Shown: positions 8,264 to 17,456 of the stretch, in pieces | Layout: each line of letters starts with the position of its first letter | How positions within the stretch are numbered: the stretch's first letter is position 1 | Assembly (NCBI RefSeq): GCF_014199295.1 | Contig: NZ_JACIJH010000002.1 | Coordinates: forward strand, 1-64,000 | From: Sphingopyxis panaciterrulae | GTDB lineage: Bacteria > Pseudomonadota > Alphaproteobacteria > Sphingomonadales > Sphingomonadaceae | Direction of reading: 5' to 3' | Length of the DNA: 64,000 bases | Made by a program: the position numbers and the translations under genes | The notes under the pieces: generated by a model | Told to the model about the DNA's origin: nothing | Seen by the model: the letters and a program-made list of their open reading frames with translations, nothing else | Databases searched by the model: none

Positions 8264-9624
8264 TCATGGAAACCGCTTTGCCCTCCGACGCCGCGCCGGA
8301 CTGCGCGCCGGCCGATCCTTCGACGCTGCGCCGCGCGATCGCCGCCTCGGCGCTGGGCAATGCGACCGAATGGTTCGACTATGGCATCTATGCCTATGGC
8401 GTGACCTATATCTCCGCCGCGCTGTTTCCGGGCGATACCGACGAAGCGGTGCTGTTCGCGCTCGCGACCTTCGCCATCTCCTTCCTCGTCCGGCCGTTGG
8501 GCGGGCTGTTCTGGGGGCCGCTCGGCGACCGCATCGGGCGCAAGTCGGTGCTGGCGCTGACCATATTGCTGATGGCCGGCGCCACCTTCGGCGTCGGGCT
8601 GATCCCCTCCTACGACCATATCGGCTTCTGGGCGCCGACATTGCTGATCCTGCTGCGCATGGTCCAGGGTTTCTCGACCGGCGGCGAATATGGCGGGGCG
8701 GCGACCTTCATGGCCGAATATGCGCCCGACGACCGCCGCGGCTTCTTCGGCAGCTTTCTCGAATTCGGGACGCTCGCCGGCTTCTCGCTCGGCGCGGCGC
8801 TGATGCTGCTCTTCTCGCTGACGCTCGGCGATGCGGCGATGCACGACTGGGGCTGGCGCATCCCCTTTCTGATCGCCGCGCCGATGGGGCTGATCGGCAC
8901 CTATCTGCGCTCGCGGATGGAGGACACGCCGATCTTCCTCGAGGAATGCGTGGTCGCCGAAGCGCGCCGCTCGCCGCGGATCGGCACGCTGGTGCGCGAC
9001 CACTGGCGCCCGCTGCTCGTCGTCGGCGGGCTCGTCGTCGCGCTCAACGTCGTCAACTATACGCTGCTCAGCTATATGCCGACCTATCTTCAGCGCCGCA
9101 TCGGCCTGTCGCCCGACCAGGCGCTGATCGTGCCGATCGTCGGCATGCTCTTCATGATGCTCTTCCTGCCCTTCGCCGGCGCGCTTTCCGATCGCGTCGG
9201 GCGGCGGCCGATGTGGCGCGTCTCGCTGATCGGGCTGCTGGTCGGGGTCGTGCCGCTCTATATGCTGATGGGCACGGGACTGGCGGGCGCGACCGTCGCC
9301 TTCGTCCTGCTCGGCCTCCTCTATGTGCCGCAGCTCGCGACCATCTCGGCGACCTTCCCCGCGCTGTTCCCGACCCCGGTGCGGTTCGCGGGTTTTGCGA
9401 TCGCCTATAATGTCTCGACCTCGATCTTCGGCGGCACCGCACCGGCGATCGGCAGCGCGCTGATCGGCTGGACGGGCGACCAGCTCATGCCCGCTTATTA
9501 CATGATCTTCGCCTGCCTGATCGGCCTCGCCGCGCTGCGCTTCATGCCAGAGACCGCGGGCCGCTCGCTGCGCGGCGATCCGTTCGTCCCGCCAGCGTCG
9601 CCGATTCGCCGCGCGGCGGGTTGA
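8260..9624 (+). CDS. ProP-like MFS osmolyte/H+ symporter
   Basis: A 454-residue metabolite/H+ symporter-family protein. Features of the ProP/KgtP group: SALGNATEWFDYGIYAYGVTYIS in helix 1, GPLGDRIGRKSVL in loop 2-3, GGEYGGAATFMAEYAP near helix 4 and GALSDRVGRRPMW in loop 8-9. Such proteins take up proline, betaine or ectoine. It lacks the long C-terminal coiled coil of E. coli ProP, ending soon after helix 12, so osmosensing by that domain is not expected. Start ATG 8260 overlaps the stop of the upstream MFS gene. Likely role: uptake of compatible solutes alongside synthesis. Confidence 0.85.
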   Translation: MIMETALPSDAAPDCAPADPSTLRRAIAASALGNATEWFDYGIYAYGVTYISAALFPGDTDEAVLFALATFAISFLVRPLGGLFWGPLGDRIGRKSVLALTILLMAGATFGVGLIPSYDHIGFWAPTLLILLRMVQGFSTGGEYGGAATFMAEYAPDDRRGFFGSFLEFGTLAGFSLGAALMLLFSLTLGDAAMHDWGWRIPFLIAAPMGLIGTYLRSRMEDTPIFLEECVVAEARRSPRIGTLVRDHWRPLLVVGGLVVALNVVNYTLLSYMPTYLQRRIGLSPDQALIVPIVGMLFMMLFLPFAGALSDRVGRRPMWRVSLIGLLVGVVPLYMLMGTGLAGATVAFVLLGLLYVPQLATISATFPALFPTPVRFAGFAIAYNVSTSIFGGTAPAIGSALIGWTGDQLMPAYYMIFACLIGLAALRFMPETAGRSLRGDPFVPPASPIRRAAG

Positions 9625-9700
9625 ATCTCCGGCCCGTTGTGCGGCAGTCTCGCCGCCGCGCCGAAACCGGGTCAATGCCCGCTCGGCCGGACGCGATTAA

Positions 9701-10870
<1,170 letters not shown>

Positions 10871-10879
10871 CGTTTAGCT

Positions 10880-10955
10880 CGTCATTGCGAGCGAAGCGAA
10901 GCAATCCAGAGTAGTGTGAACCGCCCTGGATTGCTTCGCTTCGCTCGCAATGACG
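10880..10955. repeat. REP-like inverted repeat, family A
   Basis: Two 30-base arms, 10880-10909 and 10926-10955, each built on CGTCATTGCGAGCGAAGCGA, are exact inverse complements around a 16-base loop. A second, less perfect member lies at 61503-61584. It sits between the convergent mreB and S41 protease genes and could act as a bidirectional terminator or as an extragenic palindromic element. Confidence 0.85.
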
Positions 10956-10999
10956 GGGACGGATCAAATTAGGGGCCAGACCCTGAAGCCTTTCCGTTC

Positions 11000-12466
11000 T
11001 CAGAACAGCCCCGGCAGTTCGCGCTGCGCCGTCGTCGGCTTCGCGGGCACCAGCATGTCGGGACCGCGGGCCGGCGCGCCGGTCCTTCGGTCGGCGGAGG
11101 CGGAGCGCGTGTCGGCGATGCGCGTCGTGCAGGCCTGGCCCGACAGGAATCCGATCGCGGCGCTGACCGACGCCTCGCGCGGGTCGCCCAGCGGCAGGCT
11201 CAGATCGTCGTCGGCGGCGCAACTGTTCGGAATGCGCGACGCGAGGCCGTTGTAATAATCGCCCTGTCCGTCGGCATTGGCGAGCGCGAAGGCGATCACG
11301 CGCATCCGGTCGTCGCATTCGGCATTGTCGAGCGCGACCTGACCGACCGGCTTGCCATAGGTGTTGTCGCCGACCAGCGTCATGTTGGCGCCCAGATAGG
11401 GCAGCATGCCGTTGATGACCAGTTCGCTCGCCGATGCGGTCGACAGCGTGCCGATGAAGGCGATACGCGTCGGGGCGATCGCCTCTGGCTGGGCGGTGAA
11501 GAAATGCTGGCTGTCCTCCTCCGCTGCCTTTTCCGGGCGGAACTTGAGCTGCGAGAAGAGGTCGCTGGTGCTGCGGTCGCGGCCCAGCAGGTCGCCGAAC
11601 AGGTCGGCCACCGACACCAGCCCGCCGCCGTTGTAGCGCAGGTCGATGACGACGTCGGTGATCCCCTTGTCGCGGAAATCCTGGAAGGCGGCGCGCAGTT
11701 GCGGCGCCGCCGAATTGATGAAGGTGCGCAGGTTGACATAGCCATAGCTGCGCCCGCCCGACTGGATCACCTTCGCGCCATAGCGGTCGGAGATCGGGTC
11801 GATGTCATATTCGGCCTTGGTGACGCTGACGTTGCGCGCGCCCGACGCATCGGTGACCCGCAGGACGCGGGTCACCCCCGCCGTATCGGGGCCGAGCGCG
11901 TCGATGATCCCCGCGGTGCCCTGCGACGCGACGATGCTCGATATCGACCGCATATTGCCGCTGCTGGTGCCGATCGCCGAGATCCGCGCGCCGCGGTCGA
12001 TGCCCGCGTCCAGCGCGGGTGCATCCTCATAGGCTTCGGCGATGACGACGACCTGCGCATAGGGATCGTAGGCGAGCCTTACCCCGAGTCCCGCGCTCGC
12101 ACCGCTCGTATAATAGGCTTCCTCCTCGGCGATCGAGGTGATGTAGGTGAAATAACGGTCCTTGTTCTGCGCGCGCGCCGGGGCGAGCAGCGCGTCGATA
12201 TAGCTCTGGACGTCGCCATAGCTCGACGCGTTGACCGTCGCGACGTCGTTCGGGAACAGATACCATTCGTCGATCACCGCCTTGGCGAAGGCCTGGCGCG
12301 ACGACAGGCCGCAACTTGCGCTCGGGGTGGGCGTGGGCGTCGGCGAAGGAGTCGGGGTGACCGTGACCGGCGGCGCGCTGCTCCCGCCGCCCCCGCCCCC
12401 GCCGCACGAGGCGAGCATCAGCGCCGCTAGCGACACGGCCGCAATCGATTTCCCGGGCCCCTTCAT
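11000..12466 (-). CDS. S41-family (C-terminal processing) protease, lipoprotein
   Basis: A 488-residue serine protease. A lipoprotein signal ends in the lipobox LASC21 and is followed by a Gly/Pro/Thr-rich linker (22-50). A PDZ-like region (about 135-215, including EAYEDAPALDAGIDRGARI) precedes the S41 catalytic domain with Ser in TASASE (343-348) and Lys in TYGKPVGQ (K372), the Ser-Lys dyad of the family. The ATG at 12466 was chosen because it starts directly on the signal peptide and has AAGGGGA upstream; an ATG ten codons earlier is less likely. Cell-envelope protein turnover is the probable role. Substrate unknown. Confidence 0.87.
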   Translation of the reverse strand: MKGPGKSIAAVSLAALMLASCGGGGGGGSSAPPVTVTPTPSPTPTPTPSASCGLSSRQAFAKAVIDEWYLFPNDVATVNASSYGDVQSYIDALLAPARAQNKDRYFTYITSIAEEEAYYTSGASAGLGVRLAYDPYAQVVVIAEAYEDAPALDAGIDRGARISAIGTSSGNMRSISSIVASQGTAGIIDALGPDTAGVTRVLRVTDASGARNVSVTKAEYDIDPISDRYGAKVIQSGGRSYGYVNLRTFINSAAPQLRAAFQDFRDKGITDVVIDLRYNGGGLVSVADLFGDLLGRDRSTSDLFSQLKFRPEKAAEEDSQHFFTAQPEAIAPTRIAFIGTLSTASASELVINGMLPYLGANMTLVGDNTYGKPVGQVALDNAECDDRMRVIAFALANADGQGDYYNGLASRIPNSCAADDDLSLPLGDPREASVSAAIGFLSGQACTTRIADTRSASADRRTGAPARGPDMLVPAKPTTAQRELPGLF

Positions 12467-12490
12467 CCGCTTTCCCCTTCTCCTGTCCTT

Positions 12491-12594
12491 CGTCACCCTG
12501 AACTTGTTTCAGGGTCCATGGCCTGCCCTGGACCTTCTACGCCGCGTCGAAGGAAGCTGTTGGCCATGGATGCTGAAACAAGTTCAGCATGACG
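12491..12594. repeat. REP-like inverted repeat, family B
   Basis: Left arm 12491-12523 and right arm 12562-12594 are near-inverse copies sharing CTGAACTTGTTTCAG and CCATGGCC. A single short member of the same family is at 55561-55589. The repeat lies in the 207-base gap between rlmE and the S41 protease gene. Confidence 0.85.
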
Positions 12595-12673
12595 AAACTG
12601 GAGATAGCAGCATTTCGTTCAGAACCGGCTATGTATTTGCATGTCGGGCCTTCGCGCGAACCTCTGGCCGTCG

Positions 12674-13375
12674 TCACGCCTCCCGCCCCTTGAACCCCTG
12701 CGCGATCACATACAGCTCGGGCGACCCCTTGCGGCTCGCGGGCGGCTTGGCGTGCCTGACGGTCGCGAAATGCCGCTTGAGCAGGGTCAACAGCTCGCGG
12801 TCGGCGCCGCCCGCGAACACCTTGGCGACGAAGGCGCCGCCCGGCAGCAGCGTCTGCACCGCGAAATCGGCGGCGGTTTCGGCGAGCGCGATGGTGCGCA
12901 GATGGTCGGTCTGCGGATGGCCGACGGTGTTCGCCGCCATGTCCGAGATGACGAGGTCGGGGGCGCTGCCGAGTGCGTCGATCAGCGCGTCGGGTGCCGC
13001 ATCGTCCATGAAATCCATCTCGAGGATCGCGACCCCCTCGATCGGCTCGCAGACGAGCAGGTCGATGCCGGCGACGCGCGCGCGGGGGTTCGCCTTCCGC
13101 ACCACCTGCGACCAGCCGCCCGGCGTGATCCCCAGATCGACCACCGCGCGCGCCTTTTTCAGAAAGCCGAATTTCTCGTCGAGTTCGATCAGCTTGTAGG
13201 CGGCGCGCGACCGATAACCCTCGGCCTGCGCGCGCCGGACATAGGGGTCGTTGAGCTGTCGTTGCAGCCAGCGCGTCGACGATGCGGTGCGCCGCCGCGC
13301 CGTCTTCACCCGCTCGTGCAGCCCGCCGCGGCCGCCCCCCGATCCCTTGGCGCCGCCGCCCTTGCGCCCGCTCAT
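12674..13375 (-). CDS. rlmE: 23S rRNA (uridine-2'-O-)-methyltransferase RlmE
   Basis: FtsJ/RrmJ-type enzyme that methylates the ribose of U2552 in the 23S A-loop late in 50S assembly. The 233-residue protein has a basic Gly/Arg-rich start, RSRAAYKLIELDEKFGFLK, SAM-binding motif VVDLGITPGGWSQV and LVISDMAANTVGHPQTDH, which includes the catalytic Asp. The motif I loop reads DLGITPGGW where many homologues have DLGAAPGGW. Its ATG overlaps the gppA stop (ATGA), so the two genes are translationally coupled, an order common in alphaproteobacteria. Confidence 0.93.
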   Translation of the reverse strand: MSGRKGGGAKGSGGGRGGLHERVKTARRRTASSTRWLQRQLNDPYVRRAQAEGYRSRAAYKLIELDEKFGFLKKARAVVDLGITPGGWSQVVRKANPRARVAGIDLLVCEPIEGVAILEMDFMDDAAPDALIDALGSAPDLVISDMAANTVGHPQTDHLRTIALAETAADFAVQTLLPGGAFVAKVFAGGADRELLTLLKRHFATVRHAKPPASRKGSPELYVIAQGFKGREA

Positions 13376-14466
13376 CGCCGATATATCCGGCGCGTCACCG
13401 GTACGTCGCCGCCCTGCCGGGCCAGCGTGCGCAATATGCCCTCGCGGATGCCGCGGTCGGCGACGCCGACGCGCGCCGCGGGCCACAGGTCGATGATGCT
13501 CTCCAGGATCGCGCAGCCCGCGACGACCAGGTCGGCCCGCTCGCGTCCGATGCACGAAATCTCGGCCCGGTCGGCGATGCTCGCCTCGGCCAGCCGCCGG
13601 CTGATCTCGCGCATCGAATCGGTCGGCACGACCAGCCCGTCGACCGCGCGCCGGTCATAGCGCGGCAGGTCGAGGAAGACGCTGGCCAGCGTCGTCACCG
13701 TGCCGCTGGTGCCGAGCAGGCGTAGCGGCTGGTTCGCGAAACGGGCCGCGCGCGAGGCGAATTCGGCAAAGGCGGTGCGGGTCACCTCGCGCATCTGCGC
13801 ATAGCTCGCCTGCCGCGCCGGCAGGCTGTCGGCGGTCGGCACCGCATGTTCGGTCAGCGACACGACTCCCCAGGGCACGCTGATCCAGTCGTGGATCGTG
13901 ACGTCATGGCCGTCGGCCTCGACCTGCATCAGTTCGGTCGAGCCGCCGCCGATGTCGAAGATCAGCGCCGGGCCGTCGCCGGGCTCCATCAGATTGTGGC
14001 AGCCGAGCACCGCGAGTCGCGCCTCCTCGGCGGCCGAGATCACGTCGAGCGCGATGCCGGTCTCGTGCCGCACGCGCCAGACCAGCTCGTCGCAATTGAC
14101 GGCGCGCCGGCACGCCTCGGTGGCGACCGCGCGCGACAGGGTGACGTGGCGGCGCACCAGCTTGTCGGCGCACACCGACAGCGCCGCGACCGCGCGGTCT
14201 ATCGCCGCGTCGCTGATCCGGCCGCTGCCGTGCAACCCCTCGCCCAGCCGGACGATGCGCGAAAAGGCGTCGATGACGACCAGCTCGCCGTCCTGCGGCC
14301 GCGCGATCAGCAACCGGCAGTTGTTGGTGCCGAGATCGATCGCACCATAGCTCTTCGCTCGCGTGAAAGGGGTGGGGCGGGGTGGGTATCCGCCCTTGTT
14401 TCCGTCCGTCGCCACCGCTGCCCTGGGCTGCGGCGGTCGCCCTGATGGCGCTGCCATTTGCCGCAT
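13372..14466 (-). CDS. Exopolyphosphatase / guanosine pentaphosphatase (Ppx/GppA)
   Basis: ASKHA-fold phosphatase acting on polyphosphate or pppGpp. The protein (364 residues from the chosen ATG) has the N-terminal phosphate motif GAIDLGTNNCRLLIA, FSRIVRLGEGL, and the second phosphate motif ALIFDIGGGSTELMQV. Short single-domain members of this length are usual in sphingomonads, in contrast to the longer E. coli enzymes. The start is uncertain: ATGs at 14457, 14466 and 14499 are all in frame, with no convincing ribosome-binding site. It is followed by rlmE in a coupled pair. Confidence 0.85.
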   Translation of the reverse strand: MRQMAAPSGRPPQPRAAVATDGNKGGYPPRPTPFTRAKSYGAIDLGTNNCRLLIARPQDGELVVIDAFSRIVRLGEGLHGSGRISDAAIDRAVAALSVCADKLVRRHVTLSRAVATEACRRAVNCDELVWRVRHETGIALDVISAAEEARLAVLGCHNLMEPGDGPALIFDIGGGSTELMQVEADGHDVTIHDWISVPWGVVSLTEHAVPTADSLPARQASYAQMREVTRTAFAEFASRAARFANQPLRLLGTSGTVTTLASVFLDLPRYDRRAVDGLVVPTDSMREISRRLAEASIADRAEISCIGRERADLVVAGCAILESIIDLWPAARVGVADRGIREGILRTLARQGGDVPVTRRIYRR

Positions 14467-14573
14467 GGCTATTTGACCTGTCTGCTCACGCGCCCGCATG
14501 GTCGCGGACGTGCACTTGGGGCCAAGATTAGGCGGCGGCGGGGGCGATGGCAAGCGCTGCATCGGGACCGCGC

Positions 14574-14603
14574 AAAAACCCCCCGCCGCGCGCGAAGGCG
14601 GGG
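14574..14603 (-). terminator. Rho-independent terminator for the 14651 gene
   Basis: On the minus strand CCCCGCC (14603-14597), a 9-base loop and GGCGGGG (14587-14581) form a GC stem followed by GG and TTTTT. It lies about 50 bases beyond the stop codon of the glycine-zipper gene. Confidence 0.65.
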
Positions 14604-14650
14604 CGGGGGCGAAAGGAGGAAAGCCTGTTTCTTGGGGGTCGGGTCAGCCC

Positions 14651-15055
14651 TTAGCGGCAGCCGTCATTCCCCTTGTCGATGGCGCGGCCGGCGATGGCGC
14701 CGACGGCGCCGCCGATGATCGTGCCGACGGTGCGGTCGCCGCGACCGGCGATCTCGTGGCCGGCAAGGCCGCCGGCGATCGCGCCGATGATCGTGCCGCC
14801 GGTGCCGCTGTCGCACTGGTTGCGGTAATAGCGGCGGTCGTTCCGTCGGTCGTAGCGGCGGTCGTTGCGGTAATCGCGGCGGTCATAGCGATCGTAGCGG
14901 CGATCGTAGCGACGGTTGTCGCGGCCGTAGCCGGCATAATAGCTCGAATAGCCGTCGCGGTCGTAATAGCCTTGCTGCGCGGCGGCGGGGGTCGCCAAGC
15001 CCAGCGTCGCGGTCGACATCAGGGCGGCGAGGGAGAGCGTGATCATCTTCTTCAT
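14651..15055 (-). CDS. Secreted glycine-zipper 2TM protein (17-kDa surface antigen-like)
   Basis: A 134-residue exported protein of unknown function. A signal peptide ends near AAAQQ (about residue 27). The middle (about 28-80) is a low-complexity run of Tyr, Arg and Asp in repeats such as RRYDRRYDRYDRRD. The C-terminal part (about 85-125) is a glycine zipper, GGTIIGAIAGGLAGHEIAG followed by GTIIGGAVGAIAGRAI, of the family related to rickettsial 17-kDa antigen. Two Cys (in NQCDSG and NDGCR) flank the zipper. Outer-membrane or periplasmic location is inferred. It has its own terminator and appears to be monocistronic. Confidence 0.8.
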   Translation of the reverse strand: MKKMITLSLAALMSTATLGLATPAAAQQGYYDRDGYSSYYAGYGRDNRRYDRRYDRYDRRDYRNDRRYDRRNDRRYYRNQCDSGTGGTIIGAIAGGLAGHEIAGRGDRTVGTIIGGAVGAIAGRAIDKGNDGCR

Positions 15056-15248
15056 TGTCTATCTCCGTCTTTCGTTCGTCGTTCGGCCCGTGGGCGTTGG
15101 GTCGATGACATGCTTCTAGGCGATTCGGCTTGAGCCGGTGCTGAACGCCGCTGTCGGTCCCCGTTCAGCTCCGGTTGCCCTGGGTTCATCTTGCAGCAGA
15201 TGGCGCCGCGCCTTTCCTTTCGCGGCCGAACCCCCTACCCCCGCGCCG

Positions 15249-16247
15249 ATGCGACGCCTCCTCCCCGCCGCGCTGGTCTTTCTCGCCCTCGGGCCGCTTC
15301 CCGGCGCCGCGCTGCGCTTTCCCGTTCCCGACCTCAGCCAGCAGGCGAGCGCCCATCGGCTGGCGGTGGCGCCGCAGACCGCGGGCACGATGCGATTCGT
15401 CCGCGGCTGGCACCTGACCAGCCCCAACAGCCGCTTCGGCGGCTTCTCGGGGCTCGCGATGCCGGCGCCGGACCGGTTCGAACTGGTCAGCGACAGCGGC
15501 TGGTCGGCGAGCTTCACGCTGGGCGCGTCGGATCGTCTGGACGATGTGCATGTCGCGCCGCTGCCGCGGCCCAGGGGGCATCCGCAAGGCAAGTCGAGCA
15601 CCGATGCCGAATCGCTGTTCGTCGACAAGAACAGCGGCACGATGTGGATCGGGCTCGAAGGCATCAACCAGATCTGGCGGCTCGGTCCCGATTTCAGCCG
15701 CTACGAAGGCCGGCGCGCCCTGCCGCACCGACCCGCCTGGCCGATCAACAGCGGACCCGAAGCGCTGACCCGGCTCGCCGACGGACGCACCCTGGTCTTT
15801 TCGGAGTCCGCCGATCACGATCCGCGCGGGGGCGAGGCGCTGCTCTATCCCGGCGACCCGGTCGCCGACGACCGGCCGCCGCTGCGCTTCTTCTACGACC
15901 GCCAGGACAAGGGCGAACTCAGCGACGCCGCGATCCTGCCCGACGGCCGCGTCCTGCTGATCCACCGCAAGCTAGGCATCGCGCCTTTTTTCACCACGAT
16001 CGTCGCGCTGCTCGACCCCGCCGATATCCGCGCGGACGGCGTCGTCCGCTCGACGCAGATCGGGCGCGTGCCCAAGGCGCTCGCCGACAATTTCGAGGGC
16101 GCGGCGATCGCCGTCGCCGACGGCCGCACCTGGCTCTGGCTCGTCTCGGACGACAATTACAACAATTGGCAGCGCAGCCTGCTGCTGCAGTTCGAACTCG
16201 TCGGCCTCCCGCCGCGCCGGCCGGACAGCAAAAAGGCCGCGCGGTAA
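15249..16247 (+). CDS. Esterase-like activity of phytase family protein
   Basis: A 332-residue exported protein. A hydrophobic start (RRLLPAALVFLALGPLPGAA) is followed by a beta-propeller-like domain with FGGFSGLAM, DAESLFVDKNSGTMWIGLEGINQIWRL, NSGPEALTRLADGRTLVFSE and AAILPDGRVLLIHRK, matching the 'esterase-like activity of phytase' domain. Substrate is unknown; few members have been characterised. The ATG at 15249 was chosen because it opens directly on the signal sequence. The 3' end overlaps the stem of the rpmB terminator on the other strand. Confidence 0.75.
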   Translation: MRRLLPAALVFLALGPLPGAALRFPVPDLSQQASAHRLAVAPQTAGTMRFVRGWHLTSPNSRFGGFSGLAMPAPDRFELVSDSGWSASFTLGASDRLDDVHVAPLPRPRGHPQGKSSTDAESLFVDKNSGTMWIGLEGINQIWRLGPDFSRYEGRRALPHRPAWPINSGPEALTRLADGRTLVFSESADHDPRGGEALLYPGDPVADDRPPLRFFYDRQDKGELSDAAILPDGRVLLIHRKLGIAPFFTTIVALLDPADIRADGVVRSTQIGRVPKALADNFEGAAIAVADGRTWLWLVSDDNYNNWQRSLLLQFELVGLPPRRPDSKKAAR

Positions 16248-16257
16248 ACCGGCGGCC
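16230..16257 (-). terminator. Rho-independent terminator of rpmB
   Basis: On the minus strand GGCCGC (16257-16252), an 11-base loop and GCGGCC (16240-16235) are followed by TTTTT (16234-16230). It lies 27 bases past the rpmB stop and overlaps the last codons of the convergent phytase-like gene. Confidence 0.65.
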
Positions 16258-16284
16258 TGATGGCTTCAGCGATTCGAAGGGCGA

Positions 16285-16578
16285 TTACGCCGCCTTTTCG
16301 GCCAGCTTCTTCGCGACTTCCTTCTTCACCTTGCGGGCGTTGGCCGAAAGCTGCTCGTCGCCGGCCTTCATCAGCCAGTTGTCGAGGCCGCCATTATGCT
16401 CGACCGAACGCAGGCCGTGCGTCGACACGCGCAGCTTCACGCCCTTGCCGAGCGCGTCCGAAAGCAGCGTCACATTCTGCAGGTTGGGCAGAAAGGTGCG
16501 CTTGGTCTTGTTGTTCGCGTGGCTCACATTGTGGCCAACCTGGCGGCCCTTGCCGGTCAGTTCGCAAATGCGCGACAT
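16285..16578 (-). CDS. rpmB: 50S ribosomal protein L28
   Basis: Ribosomal protein of 97 residues starting [27 protein letters not shown] in spirit: the family signature [23 protein letters not shown] and TFLPNLQ are all present. The C-terminal alanine/lysine-rich extension ([18 protein letters not shown]) is usual in alphaproteobacteria. The ATG at 16578 is preceded by a GAGGAC ribosome-binding site. The upstream open frame is not conserved L28 sequence. Confidence 0.95.
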   Translation of the reverse strand: MSRICELTGKGRQVGHNVSHANNKTKRTFLPNLQNVTLLSDALGKGVKLRVSTHGLRSVEHNGGLDNWLMKAGDEQLSANARKVKKEVAKKLAEKAA

Positions 16579-16722
16579 GTCTTCAGTCCTCACAAATCTG
16601 GGCGGCGTGCCGGTTGACGCCAGAGGCGCCGTAGAAACCGGGTGGGCCGGGAAAGGCGCGCGCTTATCGGCTTGCCGGAGATTCGTCAAGGGATTAGAGC
16701 CATTCTCGACTGGCGTGGAAGC

Positions 16723-16800
16723 GGCACCGGCCCGCTCCCCCACCCGACCTCCCGACGATAATAGCCTATGGGAGGTCGGGTGGGGGAGCGGGCCGGTGCC
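16723..16800. repeat. Perfect long inverted repeat between rpmB and tadA
   Basis: Arms 16723-16753 and 16770-16800 are exact 31-base inverse complements with a 16-base AT-containing loop. The arm reads GGCACCGGCCCGCTCCCCCA and onward. It lies between divergent genes, 30 bases before tadA, so it cannot simply be a terminator for either. Confidence 0.85.
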
Positions 16801-16829
16801 GCGCCTTTCCGCGCATCGGAAACAGACAC

Positions 16830-17285
16830 ATGGCCAATTTCCCGCTTCCCGACCCGATGCGCCGCGCGCTCGATCTCGCGCGAATCGCTGCGGAATGGGG
16901 CGAGGTGCCGGTCGGCGCGGTCGTGGTCAAGGACGGGCAGCTCGTCGCCGAAGGCCACAACCGCCCGCGCGAATCGCACGATCCGACCGCGCACGCCGAA
17001 ATCGTCGCGATTCGCGCTGCCGCCGCGAAGCTCGGCAACGAGCGCCTCGACGGCTGCGACCTCTATGTGACGCTGGAGCCCTGCGCGATGTGCGCGGGCG
17101 CGATCGCCCACGCCCGCATCGCGCGCCTCTATTACGGCGCCGACGATCCGAAGGGCGGTGCGGTCGTCCACGGTCCGCGCGTCTTCGCACAGCCGACGGT
17201 CCACCACCGCCCCGAAATCTACGACGGCATCGGCGCGGGCGAGGCGGCGGCGCTGCTCCGCGATTTCTTCGCGGCGCGGCGCTGA
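16830..17285 (+). CDS. tadA: tRNA-specific adenosine deaminase TadA
   Basis: Zinc enzyme converting A34 to inosine in the wobble position of tRNA-Arg(ACG). The 151-residue protein has the cytidine/deoxycytidylate deaminase core: [12 protein letters not shown] with the Zn His and catalytic Glu (about 57-59), and [14 protein letters not shown] with the two Zn Cys. [17 protein letters not shown] is typical of TadA. It stands alone between REP-like repeats. A generic nucleoside deaminase is the alternative. Confidence 0.88.
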   Translation: MANFPLPDPMRRALDLARIAAEWGEVPVGAVVVKDGQLVAEGHNRPRESHDPTAHAEIVAIRAAAAKLGNERLDGCDLYVTLEPCAMCAGAIAHARIARLYYGADDPKGGAVVHGPRVFAQPTVHHRPEIYDGIGAGEAAALLRDFFAARR

Positions 17286-17290
17286 GGCAA

Positions 17291-17439
17291 TCTCACGCAA
17301 AGACACAAAGAGGTTTTTTCTTCCGTTCGCCCTGAGCCTGTCGAAGGGCCGTCCTTTCTTTCAGACGTCGTAAGAAGGACGGCCCTTCGACAGGCTCAGG
17401 GCGAACGGAGTGGAAGGGCTCCCGTGTCTTTGTGTGAGA
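17291..17439. repeat. Nested inverted repeat, REP-like family C inside a second palindrome
   Basis: Inner arms 17323-17356 and 17375-17408 are 34-base inverse complements built on CCTGAGCCTGTCGAAGGGCC. Outer arms 17291-17306 and 17424-17439, built on CACGCAAAGACAC, are inverse complements with one mismatch. Family C has further members at 18172-18261, 22542-22620 and 35373-35460. This one lies between convergent tadA and the sirtuin gene. Confidence 0.85.
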
Positions 17440-17456
17440 GGTTTCTCTGGCGCCCT

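Noticed and set aside
14498..15133. A Val/Ala-rich plus-strand frame of 211 codons
   Set aside because: It is antisense to the glycine-zipper gene, and its repeats mirror the Tyr/Arg repeat of that gene.
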